Notes: generated by a model not told the origin, from the sequence alone. A stretch of DNA of 64,000 nt from Vallitalea sp. (GCA_025210515.1 JAOARM010000050.1:91675-155674), one strand, 5' to 3'. Positions 28,663 to 36,758 are shown, counted from the stretch's first letter. Made by a program: numbers and translations.

Positions 28663-29865
28663 ATGGAACTTAATAATATTGATATTGAATCAATTGTTAA
28701 ACAAGTTATGAATCAAGTTTCAAGTGATAGTATAGAAACTAATACTGTACAAAACAAAGTTGTACCTAATACTGCAAGAGTAGCAATGCTTACAGATATT
28801 AAAAAAATAGAAGTAAAAGAATATGAAATTCCAAGCATTAATGATGACGAAATGTTAATCAAAGTAGAAGGCTGTGGAATATGTGGTACAGATGTACACG
28901 AATACAAAGGCGATCCATTCTCACTTATTCCTGTTGTGTTAGGACATGAAGGAACAGGAGAGATTGTCAAAATAGGTAAGAACATCAATAATGATACTAT
29001 AGGAAATAACATTACAATTGGAGATAAAATTGTTACAAGTACAATTCCTTGTGGAGTATGTGATAGTTGTTTAACTATGTCTGATAAAGATAATCTATGT
29101 GAAAGCTCTGGAATATATGGTCTTATACCAGATGACAATAAGAAATTCAACGGATGGTTTGGAGACTATTTAATAATAAGAAAAGGTTCTACTTTCTTTA
29201 AAGTAAATGATATGGACTTAAAAACTAGATTATTGATTGAACCAGCTGCTGTTGCAGTTCATGCAGTAGAGAGAGCTAAGTCAACAGGATTATTATCATT
29301 CAATAGTACAGTTCTTATTCAAGGATGTGGACCAATTGGATTATTAGTACTAGCTGTTGCTAGAACTATGGGAATTGAGAACATAATAGCAGTAGATGGT
29401 GATGTTAACCGTCTTGAAATGGCTAAGAGATTAGGAGCTAAACATACTATTAACTTTAGAAATTATAAAGATAATGAACAAGTAGTCCTAAGAGTAAAAG
29501 AAATTACAAAACGTGGAGCAGATTTTGCTTTCCAATGTACAGGAGTTCCTCAAGCAGCAGCAAATATATGGAAGTTTGTTAAGCGTGGTGGAGGATTATG
29601 TGAAGTAGGATTTTTCGTTGATAATGGAAATTGTTCCATTAATCCTCATTTTGATATTTGTAATAAAGAAATCACATTAGTAGGTTCTTGGGTATACAAA
29701 GTATCAGATTATCCAATAACACTTGACTTCTTAAGAAGAGCTAAAGGAATTAATTTACCAATTGAAGATCTTATTACTCATGAGTATCCATTAGATAAAT
29801 TAAATGAAGCTATGGAAACTAATATGAAACAATCAGGTATTAAGATTGCTTATGTAAATAACTAA
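28663..29865 (+). CDS. Zinc alcohol dehydrogenase with encapsulation peptide (lactaldehyde/propanol role)
   Basis: A medium-chain dehydrogenase of 400 residues, started at the ATG behind AAAGGAGATGAG. The N-terminus NNIDIESIVKQVMNQV is an encapsulation-type helix almost the same as that of PduP. Catalytic zinc (GCGICGTDVHEYKG, GHEGTG) and structural zinc cysteines (PCGVCDSC ... LC) are present, as is the NAD-binding GCGPIGLL. Salmonella-type operons use an iron enzyme (PduQ) instead, which is absent here. It could reduce lactaldehyde to propanediol, propionaldehyde to propanol, or both, recycling NADH within the shell. Which one cannot be told from the sequence. Confidence 0.88.
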   Translation: MELNNIDIESIVKQVMNQVSSDSIETNTVQNKVVPNTARVAMLTDIKKIEVKEYEIPSINDDEMLIKVEGCGICGTDVHEYKGDPFSLIPVVLGHEGTGEIVKIGKNINNDTIGNNITIGDKIVTSTIPCGVCDSCLTMSDKDNLCESSGIYGLIPDDNKKFNGWFGDYLIIRKGSTFFKVNDMDLKTRLLIEPAAVAVHAVERAKSTGLLSFNSTVLIQGCGPIGLLVLAVARTMGIENIIAVDGDVNRLEMAKRLGAKHTINFRNYKDNEQVVLRVKEITKRGADFAFQCTGVPQAAANIWKFVKRGGGLCEVGFFVDNGNCSINPHFDICNKEITLVGSWVYKVSDYPITLDFLRRAKGINLPIEDLITHEYPLDKLNEAMETNMKQSGIKIAYVNN

Positions 29866-29908
29866 TATACATATTATATAAAACTAAAACTAAGAAGGAT
29901 GTTGTAAT

Positions 29909-30220
29909 ATGAATCAGGCAGTTGGACTTTTAGAGGTGTTTGGATTAGTTGCAGGTTTTGTTGCCGCTGATGCGGCATGTAAAGCAGGTAATGTGTATAT
30001 TGAATCTTTTGATAAAAATAAACCTTTAAATGCAGATAAATTACCTGTTCCGTTGTTAGTTTGTTTGAAAATACGCGGTAATATAGAGGACGTAAGAGCT
30101 GCTATGGAAGCGGCTGAAAGAGCGGCTAATAACCTTACTGGTGTATATACAAAACATATAATTGCAAGACCAACGGAAGAAACTGAAAAGATGTTAGGGC
30201 TTAATTGCCTTAATGGATAA
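29909..30220 (+). CDS. BMC-domain shell protein (hexamer type, divergent)
   Basis: A single BMC domain of 103 residues (AVGLLEVFGLVAGFVAADAACKAG ... KIRGNIEDVRAAMEAAERAA ... IIARPTEET). It differs from its neighbours by an insertion of about 12 residues (DKNKPLNADKLPVP) between the second and third strands and a short C-terminus. The insertion should alter the pore or one face of the hexamer. It is the first of four single-domain shell genes in the operon, with AGAAGGATG before the ATG. Confidence 0.9.
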   Translation: MNQAVGLLEVFGLVAGFVAADAACKAGNVYIESFDKNKPLNADKLPVPLLVCLKIRGNIEDVRAAMEAAERAANNLTGVYTKHIIARPTEETEKMLGLNCLNG

Positions 30221-30279
30221 ATTAAGTTAAAATAAATTTATAATAAAATAATATGGAAAATTATAAGGAGGAATAAATT

Positions 30280-30555
30280 ATGCAAGAAGCATTAGGTATG
30301 GTAGAAACAAGAGGATTAGTAGCAGCAATAGAGGCAGCAGACGCAATGGTAAAGGCAGCAGATGTAGCGTTAATAGGTACAGAAAAAATTGGTTCAGGAC
30401 TTGTTAGTGTTATGGTAAGAGGTGACGTAGGAGCAGTTAAAGCTGCAACAGAAGTTGGTTCAGAAGCAGCTTCAAGACTTGGTGAATTAGTAGCAGTTCA
30501 TGTAATACCAAGACCTCATGGTGATATTGATAAGATTTTACCAGGAATCAAGTAA
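30280..30555 (+). CDS. BMC-domain shell protein, PduA/PduJ/EutM type
   Basis: A 91-residue canonical hexameric shell protein ([52 protein letters not shown]). The short pore loop IGSGL resembles PduA, whose pore passes propanediol. It has an AAGGAGG site. It is nearly the same as the BMC domain encoded at 31405-31677, so the two arose by a recent duplication. Confidence 0.93.
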   Translation: MQEALGMVETRGLVAAIEAADAMVKAADVALIGTEKIGSGLVSVMVRGDVGAVKAATEVGSEAASRLGELVAVHVIPRPHGDIDKILPGIK

Positions 30556-30587
30556 TAAGTAATACTGTATAATTATTCAAAAACAGG

Positions 30588-30676
30588 TCAATATATTGAA
30601 CGTATAATACTAAGCATTATAGGTTAATCCACATGATATACTTATTGTGGATTAACCAAGATTTCAATATATTTGA
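30588..30676 (+). repeat. Intercistronic hairpin flanked by short direct repeats
   Basis: A perfect 12-bp stem (GGTTAATCCACA at 30622-30633 with TGTGGATTAACC at 30646-30657) with a 12-base loop lies between two shell genes. TCAATATATTGA at 30588-30599 and TCAATATATTTGA at 30664-30676 flank it as direct repeats. There is no T-run, so it is more likely an mRNA processing or stabilising element than a terminator. Confidence 0.6.
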
Positions 30677-30690
30677 AAGGAAGAAGCATA

Positions 30691-30978
30691 ATGAAAGCTT
30701 TAGGATTAGTTGAAATATCAGGATTAGTACCTGCAATTAATGCGTTAGATGGTATGTTAAAAACAGCAGATGTTGAATTTGTAACTTGGGAAAAGAAGCT
30801 TGGTGGAAGACTTGTAACCATTATTATTACAGGAAGTGTTTCATCTGTAAAAGAAGCTGTTCATTATGTTACAGATATGAGAGATATTAAACTAGTAGCT
30901 CATGCAGTAATACCAAGTCCTCATTCAGAATTAGAAAAATTAATTGAGGTAAGCACTAAAAAATATGATTATTTATAG
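30691..30978 (+). CDS. BMC-domain shell protein (hexamer type)
   Basis: The ATG at 30691, with GAAAGGAAG upstream, gives a 95-residue BMC protein (KALGLVEISGLVPAINALDGML, KKLGGRLVTIIITGSVSSVKEA, VIPSPHSELEKLI). It replaces the usual RGD region by TGS and has a KKLGGR pore loop, so its pore chemistry should differ from the PduA-like copies. A TTG six codons upstream is in frame but has no site. Confidence 0.9.
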   Translation: MKALGLVEISGLVPAINALDGMLKTADVEFVTWEKKLGGRLVTIIITGSVSSVKEAVHYVTDMRDIKLVAHAVIPSPHSELEKLIEVSTKKYDYL

Positions 30979-31035
30979 ATAATTATTCGCTTACAGGAAT
31001 AATAAATATAGTCGTAAGATTGGTGGTGTTAAAGA

Positions 31036-31677
31036 GTGCCAGAAGTTTTAGAAAAAGAACAAGTTATTGTAGTAGAAGATACTACTAATGAAAAAAAGAA
31101 TAGTAAAGCAAAAAATAATAAAACAAAGAAAAATAAATCAGTAGCAAAAAAGAAGTCAGCCAAACAAGAGGTTGTAGAAGAAATTAAAGAGCAAGTCGAA
31201 CCAGTTAAAGAAGAAGAAAAGAAAGAACAAGCTACACCAGATAAGAAAGAAGATAAGCCAAATAAAGTAGATAAAGAAGAAAAACCAAAGACAGATAACA
31301 AAACAAATAATAAAAAAGCTAAAACTAGTAAAAAGAAAAGTGAAGCTAAAGACACTGGTAATGTGAAAGAAAAACAAATAATTAATCATAAGGAGGATTT
31401 TAAAATGGAAGCATTAGGTATGGTAGAAACTAGAGGATTAGTAGCAGCAATAGAGGCAGCAGATGCAATGGTGAAAGCTGCAAATGTAACTTTAATAGGT
31501 ACAGAAAAAATAGGTTCAGGTCTTGTTAGTGTAATGGTAAGAGGAGATGTAGGAGCAGTTAAAGCGGCTACAGAAACAGGTTCTCAAGCAGCATCAAGAC
31601 TTGGAGAGTTAGTAGCTGTACATGTAATACCAAGACCACACGGTGATGTAAGTAAAATATTACCAGAAATTAAGTAA
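31036..31677 (+). CDS. BMC-domain shell protein with long Lys/Glu-rich N-terminal extension
   Basis: The frame starts at GTG 31036 (TGGTGGTG seven bases upstream) and encodes 213 residues. Residues 1-123 are a low-complexity, Lys/Glu-rich stretch ([28 protein letters not shown]), without hydrophobic core, signal peptide or membrane segment. Residues 124-213 are a canonical PduA-type BMC domain almost identical to the one at 30280. An excellent internal start at 31405 could yield the BMC domain alone. The extension would hang from one face of the hexamer and might bind cargo, nucleic acid or the cell's positioning machinery. This is inference from charge only. Confidence 0.85.
   Translation: MPEVLEKEQVIVVEDTTNEKKNSKAKNNKTKKNKSVAKKKSAKQEVVEEIKEQVEPVKEEEKKEQATPDKKEDKPNKVDKEEKPKTDNKTNNKKAKTSKKKSEAKDTGNVKEKQIINHKEDFKMEALGMVETRGLVAAIEAADAMVKAANVTLIGTEKIGSGLVSVMVRGDVGAVKAATETGSQAASRLGELVAVHVIPRPHGDVSKILPEIK
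31390..31407 (+). promoter_or_regulatory. Internal ribosome-binding site and start inside the extended shell gene
   Basis: AAGGAGG at 31390-31396 lies eight bases before an in-frame ATG at 31405 that begins [11 protein letters not shown], exactly where ordinary shell proteins start. Initiation here would give a 90-residue standard shell protein from the same gene, comparable to the known PduB/PduB' pair made from two starts. Confidence 0.7.
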
Positions 31678-31738
31678 TCAACTAATTATACATTTAGTTA
31701 CCATTTGTTTTCGCGAGAATGAAAGGAATTGATACATA

Positions 31739-32380
31739 ATGAATCAGTTAGAATTAGTTGATTTAATATCTAAAAAAGTTTTACAAGAAGTTAGACAGCC
31801 AAAAGGCGGTATTCCAGTAGGAGTATCTGCAAGACATCTTCATCTAAGTAAAGAAGACGTTGAAAAGTTATTTGGAGTAGGCTATGAACTTACACCTATA
31901 AAAGAGTTAATGGGTGGACAGTATGCAGCTAAAGAAACAGTTACTATTGTTGGAACAAAACTTAGACCAATTGAAAATGTAAGAGTTCTTGGTCCAACAC
32001 GTTCAAAAACTCAAGTTGAAGTTGCTAAAACTGACGCTATAAGACTTGGTCTTAATCCACCAGTTAAACCTTCTGGTGAACTAGAAGGTTCGGCTCCAAT
32101 AACTATAGTTGGTCCAAAAGGTGCAATTACTCTTGAAAATGCATGTATTATTGCTATGAGACACATACATATGTCTCCTCAAGATGCAATAGAATATGGA
32201 GTGAAAGATAAAGAGATTGTAGATGTTGAAGTTTCTTCAGATAGAGGAGGAGTGTTCACTAACGTATTAGTTAGAGTTCATGATACCTATACTCTAGAGA
32301 TGCATATTGATACTGATGAGGCGAATGCTCTTAGTGTAAAATGTAATGATAGTGTAAAAATATTAAAGGTATATAAATAA
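31739..32380 (+). CDS. pduL: Phosphate propanoyltransferase (PduL) with encapsulation peptide
   Basis: At 213 residues it matches PduL. An N-terminal amphipathic helix (NQLELVDLISKKVLQEV) precedes the two beta-barrel halves with metal-binding histidines (GVSARHLHLSKEDV and MRHIHMSPQDAIEYG). It converts propionyl-CoA and phosphate to propionyl phosphate, freeing CoA inside the shell for PduP. The propionate kinase that would make ATP from the product is not in this operon. Confidence 0.95.
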   Translation: MNQLELVDLISKKVLQEVRQPKGGIPVGVSARHLHLSKEDVEKLFGVGYELTPIKELMGGQYAAKETVTIVGTKLRPIENVRVLGPTRSKTQVEVAKTDAIRLGLNPPVKPSGELEGSAPITIVGPKGAITLENACIIAMRHIHMSPQDAIEYGVKDKEIVDVEVSSDRGGVFTNVLVRVHDTYTLEMHIDTDEANALSVKCNDSVKILKVYK

Positions 32381-32389
32381 ATTATTACT

Positions 32390-32441
32390 GGGGCTGTTGT
32401 ATAGTACAATTTTAATATGAGATTTGTATTATGCCACAGCC
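32390..32441. repeat. Imperfect inverted repeat of the GGGGCTGT family inside the operon
   Basis: GGCTGTTGTATAGTACAA (32392-32409) pairs imperfectly (14 of 18) with TTGTATTATGCCACAGCC (32424-32441). The sequence is akin to the stems at 47025-47082 and 36780-36963. It lies between pduL and the vertex gene without a T-run. Confidence 0.5.
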
Positions 32442-32505
32442 ACTTATAAGTTATATGTGCCAATTGATGGCATAAATACATATAGGTATAGGTAGGTGGA
32501 AATAA

Positions 32506-32772
32506 ATGATAGTTGGTAAAGTAATAGGAACTTTAGTGGCTACGAGAAAACTAGATAATTTAGTTGGTAGTAAGTTTCTTATAATAGAAAGTGCTGCTAA
32601 GATGGGGACAGAAAATAGAATAGTTGCAGTTGATCAAGTTGGAGCTGGAATTGGAGATGTTGTATTAGTAACATTAGGTAGTGCTGCTAGAATTGGTAGT
32701 AGAGTACAAGAATCATCCGTTGACGCAGCTGTTGTTGGAATTGTAGATGATGAGAATAATATTGAATTTTAA
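32506..32772 (+). CDS. pduN: EutN/CcmL-family pentameric vertex protein
   Basis: An 88-residue protein typical of BMC-P vertex proteins (MIVGKVIGTLVATRKLDNLVG, VAVDQVGAGIGDVVLVTLGSAAR, DAAVVGIVDD). Five copies close each corner of the icosahedral shell. It is preceded by TAGGTGG and a spacer, and it is the only vertex gene in the cluster. Confidence 0.93.
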   Translation: MIVGKVIGTLVATRKLDNLVGSKFLIIESAAKMGTENRIVAVDQVGAGIGDVVLVTLGSAARIGSRVQESSVDAAVVGIVDDENNIEF

Positions 32773-32798
32773 CTCATATTAAGAACGAGGTGATTAAG

Positions 32799-33344
32799 TT
32801 GGAATATGCACTTGGAATGGTTGAATTTAAAAATATTGCCATGGGTATTACAATAACAGATTTAATGGTAAAATCAGCAGGGGTTAAGATAGTTAAGTCT
32901 TTAATAACATGTCCAGGAAAATATATGGTTATTATTAGAGGAAAACTAAGCTCTATTAATGCGGCTATAGAAAAAAGTTTTGAATATGAAGAGATAATTG
33001 CTGACCATTTTATACTAGGAAATCCTCATGAGAGTATTTTTAAAGCATTTGAAGGAAGTTATGAATTAAATAAAGATGAAGCATTAGGTATTATTGAAAC
33101 ATCAAACGTACCATGTTTAATAGAAGCGGCAGATACAATTGTAAAAACAGCAAGATGTAGTATTCTAAAAATAAAGATGGCAAGAGAACTTGGAGGAAAA
33201 GCATTAGTATTATTTTCAGGTGAAATTGCAGCAGTTAATGCATCATCTAAGGCTGCTATTAAATATATATCAGAAAAAGACAAATTAATTAGTCATTCAA
33301 TAATAGCTAGCCCAGATCCTATGGTTTGGGAAAGTGTTATATAA
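32799..33344 (+). CDS. pduT: Tandem-BMC trimeric shell protein, PduT-like
   Basis: Two BMC domains (MEYALGMVEFKNIAMG..., and DEALGIIETSNVPCLIEAAD...) in 181 residues. A GTG at 32790 is in frame, but it lies in the GAGGTGAT site. TTG 32799 gives the usual MEYALGMVE opening and places a cysteine at position 38 in TCPGKY, exactly where PduT carries the pore 4Fe-4S ligand. PduT trimers hold that cluster in their pore and may pass electrons across the shell. It is the last gene of the cluster. Confidence 0.88.
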   Translation: MEYALGMVEFKNIAMGITITDLMVKSAGVKIVKSLITCPGKYMVIIRGKLSSINAAIEKSFEYEEIIADHFILGNPHESIFKAFEGSYELNKDEALGIIETSNVPCLIEAADTIVKTARCSILKIKMARELGGKALVLFSGEIAAVNASSKAAIKYISEKDKLISHSIIASPDPMVWESVI

Positions 33345-33373
33345 TAATATAAATGAAAATTTATGAAAGTTTC

Positions 33374-33772
33374 TTACTTGAATTTATCTTTTGTAAGAAT
33401 TAGAAATCCTATACTTATAAGAGTTATAGGCCATATCAAATCAAAATCAAACCAATTAAATAATTTTTCTAATATAGAAATGACACCTATAACTACAAGA
33501 AATATTCCAATAATAATTCTTGTAGTTTTTGAGTTATAGCTTGATGAATAATTAGTATTATCATATATATATTCATTAGAATTAGATATAGGAGATACAG
33601 GTATTATAATTGTACATATTATATATGCAAGTATCCCAAAACCCCATTGAAATAATGCTATTACAAATAAAATTCTAATAATTGTTGGATCTATGCCTAG
33701 ATACTCAGCAAAGCCACCACAAACACCAGAAATCATTTGATTGTCTCTAGAACGATAAAGTCTTTTATTCAT
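33374..33772 (-). CDS. PspC-domain membrane protein
   Basis: The 132-residue protein starts with a PspC domain (KRLYRSRDNQMISGVCGGFAEYLGIDPTIIRILFV) containing one hydrophobic stretch. A short linker and two further helices follow (RIIIGIFLVVIGVISIL and LIWPITLISIGFLIL), like those in LiaF/DUF5668-type proteins. Such proteins sit in the membrane and act in envelope stress. It is convergent with the shell operon and has AAAAGGATTTG before the ATG. Confidence 0.85.
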   Translation of the reverse strand: MNKRLYRSRDNQMISGVCGGFAEYLGIDPTIIRILFVIALFQWGFGILAYIICTIIIPVSPISNSNEYIYDNTNYSSSYNSKTTRIIIGIFLVVIGVISILEKLFNWFDFDLIWPITLISIGFLILTKDKFK

Positions 33773-34034
33773 TATATCAAATCCTTTTATATTTTTTTTT
33801 GAAATTGCAAATAAAACTTAGTAAAATGTAAATATTAATTATATAAATGTTTATTAAATGTTAGCCATGAAATTATATCAATTATAATATAATTTTTGAT
33901 ATAATACAATTAGAATATATATTTACTTTAATAAGTAATTTAAGTTTTTATTAAGAAATATACAATAAGAGCATAGTAATGATAAATAACTTATTAAAGA
34001 TATATATAAGTGATATTAAGTTGGAGGAAATTAT

Positions 34035-34754
34035 ATGGATATAGATTTATTTGCATTAGCTATTACGCCAGGAATTGCACTTGCATTAGGAATATATTTA
34101 ACAGATAGATATGATAGAGAACCTATTCATTTATTAGTAAAAATGTTTGCTTTAGGAATGTTTAGTGTAATTCCTATTCTATTAATTGAAAAAGTATTAA
34201 CTGGATTGAATATTTTTACTGGATTACTTAGTATTGCATATGTAGCATTTATTGTAGCTGGGTTTTCAGAAGAATTTGTAAAGAGATTAATAGTAATAAA
34301 ATTTGCATATAACCATGAAGCTTTTAATGAGAAATTAGACGGTATTGTATATGCCGTATTCGTATCACTAGGCTTTGCAACAGTTGAGAATGTTCTATAT
34401 GTTGTATTTAGATTTTCTCATATAAGTGTTGTTGGTATACAAAGAGCCATTTTCTCTGTTCCTGCACATATGTTATTCGCTATTACTATGGGGTATTATT
34501 TATCATTGGCAAAATACTCAGATGATGATAATAAATCTAAGCATTATTTAAGATTATCATTATTAATCCCTATTATTCTTCATGGTATATATAATTATAT
34601 TCTTATGGCACAAAATGAAAAGTTAATGATGTTTTTTATCCCTTTTGTTATCTTTTTATGGAGCTATAATCTTAGAAAACTAAATGTATATTACAAAGAA
34701 TCTAAGATGTTTCATGAAAAGGGTCTACAAGATGATGATTATACTGATATTTAA
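34035..34754 (+). CDS. PrsW-family intramembrane metalloprotease
   Basis: About eight hydrophobic segments in 239 residues and the family motifs in order: DRYDREP, FSEEFVKR, TVENVLYV, SVPAHMLF and LHGIYNY, which supply the Glu and His zinc ligands. In Bacillus, PrsW makes the first cut in the anti-sigma factor RsiW. A sigma/anti-sigma pair is present at 17403-18624 but 16 kb away, so a link is only a possibility. The site TTGGAGG precedes the ATG. Confidence 0.88.
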   Translation: MDIDLFALAITPGIALALGIYLTDRYDREPIHLLVKMFALGMFSVIPILLIEKVLTGLNIFTGLLSIAYVAFIVAGFSEEFVKRLIVIKFAYNHEAFNEKLDGIVYAVFVSLGFATVENVLYVVFRFSHISVVGIQRAIFSVPAHMLFAITMGYYLSLAKYSDDDNKSKHYLRLSLLIPIILHGIYNYILMAQNEKLMMFFIPFVIFLWSYNLRKLNVYYKESKMFHEKGLQDDDYTDI

Positions 34755-34774
34755 TAATATTATAATCTTGGAAT

Positions 34775-35818
34775 TTATTTTACTTTGAAGCTATATTTTG
34801 TATAAGCAGTATAAGTATCTTCTGGAGTTAGAATTCTAGTTTCGAAGCAGTCTTGGTTAATAGCATCAGGATAATACTGGGTTTCTAAGCAAAGTCCCAT
34901 ATGTTTTTTATTAATAATACCAGAAGATAGTTTTATACCTTCTTCTAATTGATTACCAGCATAGAAAATGACAGCTTTTTGGTCAGTTATAACTTCCATA
35001 TATCGACCACTTTCTTTATCATACATTATAGCTGATACATTATCGTTATCATTTATAAAATATGGATGATCATAGCCAAGAGCATTATTTAGTTGTTTAT
35101 TATTAGATTTGATGTCTTGTCCAACTAATTTCATTGTTCTAAAGTCAAAAGGAGTATTTTCAACATTTTCTACACCATAAGGTATTGTCTCAGTATCTAC
35201 TAAACCATATGAATCAGCATTAATTTGTAGATATTGTTCTAGTATATTACGTTCTCCAGAGGATAGATTAAAATAAGAATGGTTTGTTAAGTTAACTATA
35301 GTTTTTTTGTCTGTTTTAGCGCTATATTGTATTTCTAGATCGTTATTATTATTAAAAGTATAAGTGACATTAACATGAAGATTTCCTGGAAATCCTTCTT
35401 CACCATCTTCACTAAAATAATATAGTGAAAGAGAAGCTTTGTCTTTTTCTGTTATTTGGGTAACGTCCCATATTACTTTATCAAATCCTTTTAGACCACC
35501 ATGTATAGAATTTTTATTGTTGTTTTTGGCTAGAGTATAAACATTGTTATCTATTTTAAAAGAAGCGTTAGAAATTCTTCCAGCTATTCTGCCAACAATG
35601 CAACCAAAGTGAGGGGATTTTTCTTCATATTCTTTTATTGTATCAAAACTAAGTACCACATTTTCAATATTATTATTTTTATCAGGAACCATAATATTGG
35701 TTATAATACCACCATAGTTTAATATACTTACACTGGAGCCCATATCATTATATATGGTGTACTTTTTAACATGCATATTATCACTAGTTAATCCAAAGTC
35801 TATCATCTCAATATTCAT
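34775..35818 (-). CDS. galM: Aldose 1-epimerase (galactose mutarotase)
   Basis: A 347-residue mutarotase of normal length with the N-terminal block NYGGIITNIMVPDK, GRIAGRI and NSIHGGLKGFDK. The catalytic histidine is in LTNHSYFNLS and the catalytic glutamate in CLETQYYPDAIN. It interconverts alpha and beta anomers of galactose, glucose and related aldoses, and some members act on fucose-like sugars less well. It is a single gene convergent with prsW, with AGAAGGGTG upstream of the ATG. Confidence 0.93.
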   Translation of the reverse strand: MNIEMIDFGLTSDNMHVKKYTIYNDMGSSVSILNYGGIITNIMVPDKNNNIENVVLSFDTIKEYEEKSPHFGCIVGRIAGRISNASFKIDNNVYTLAKNNNKNSIHGGLKGFDKVIWDVTQITEKDKASLSLYYFSEDGEEGFPGNLHVNVTYTFNNNNDLEIQYSAKTDKKTIVNLTNHSYFNLSSGERNILEQYLQINADSYGLVDTETIPYGVENVENTPFDFRTMKLVGQDIKSNNKQLNNALGYDHPYFINDNDNVSAIMYDKESGRYMEVITDQKAVIFYAGNQLEEGIKLSSGIINKKHMGLCLETQYYPDAINQDCFETRILTPEDTYTAYTKYSFKVK

Positions 35819-35999
35819 ATAACAACACCCTTCTAAAATAATTTTATAATCTGATTATATAATAGATTATTCATTACTTCAATTAAATTACTTTAGGAAG
35901 AAGATTTTCATTGCAAAATTAAAGTATATATAATATTATTAAGTAAGGAAACATCAAACAAATAAGATAATATAAAATAAAAATACTAAGGAGATTATT

Positions 36000-36758
36000 A
36001 TGGATAAAAACATATTAGCAAAAGTAGAAGACATTGAAATAACTAAAGAGCATTTAATGAATATTATGCGTTCATTACCTCAACAACAAATGATGGAAGT
36101 AAGCACTGTTGAAGGTAGAAAAAGATTACTTGATGAGATCGTTGCAGGAGAGTTATTTTATCTAGAAGCAGTTGAAAATAAAGTTGAAGAAGAAGAAGAA
36201 TTTCTTAGAATATTAGAAGAAACTAAACATAGCTTATTACAAAGATTTGCAGTTCAAAAACTTTTAGAAAAAGTAACAGTTAGCGAAGAAGCATGTAAGG
36301 AATATTATGATAATAATACACAACAATTTGTTTCACAAGAAGAAGTAAGAGCTAAGCATATACTTGTAAATGAAGAAGAAAAAGCAAAAGAAATTAGAGA
36401 AGAAATTAAAGCAGGAAAATCTTTTGATGAAGCAGCAAAAGAATATTCTACTTGTCCTTCAAAAGATAAAGGCGGAGATTTAGGATTCTTCACAAAAGGA
36501 AGAATGGTTCCAGAGTTTGATAAAGCTGCTTTTGAATTAGAAGTAGGAGAATTAAGTGATTTAGTTAAGACTCAATTTGGATATCATCTAATTATAGTAG
36601 AAGAGAAAAAAGAATCTTCAATTAAAACTTATGAACAAGTTAAAGATCAAATTAAACAAAATCTATTAAGAACTGAGCAAACAAAAGTATATACAGATAA
36701 GTTTAATGATTTAAAAGGAAAATATTCTGTTGAAATTAATGAAGATGAATTAAAATAA
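36000..36758 (+). CDS. Parvulin-type peptidyl-prolyl isomerase, cytoplasmic
   Basis: The 252-residue protein has a SurA/PrsA-like N-terminal helical region (residues 1-110) and a rotamase domain (VRAKHILVNEEEKAKEI, STCPSKDKGGDLGFFTKGRMVPEF, VKTQFGYHLIIV, about 115-205). It has no signal peptide or lipobox, so unlike PrsA it should stay in the cytoplasm, like the clostridial peptidylprolyl isomerases next to unrelated genes. The site AAGGAGATT precedes the ATG. Behind it lies a MITE-like element. Confidence 0.88.
   Translation: MDKNILAKVEDIEITKEHLMNIMRSLPQQQMMEVSTVEGRKRLLDEIVAGELFYLEAVENKVEEEEEFLRILEETKHSLLQRFAVQKLLEKVTVSEEACKEYYDNNTQQFVSQEEVRAKHILVNEEEKAKEIREEIKAGKSFDEAAKEYSTCPSKDKGGDLGFFTKGRMVPEFDKAAFELEVGELSDLVKTQFGYHLIIVEEKKESSIKTYEQVKDQIKQNLLRTEQTKVYTDKFNDLKGKYSVEINEDELK

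Noticed and set aside
31029..31389. Phe/Ser-rich frames opposite the Lys/Glu-rich arm
   Set aside because: Antisense of AAA/GAA codons; no ribosome-binding site.
20440..33344. Ethanolamine or choline microcompartment
   Set aside because: No EutBC or CutCD is present. PduCDE and FucA define the substrate route.
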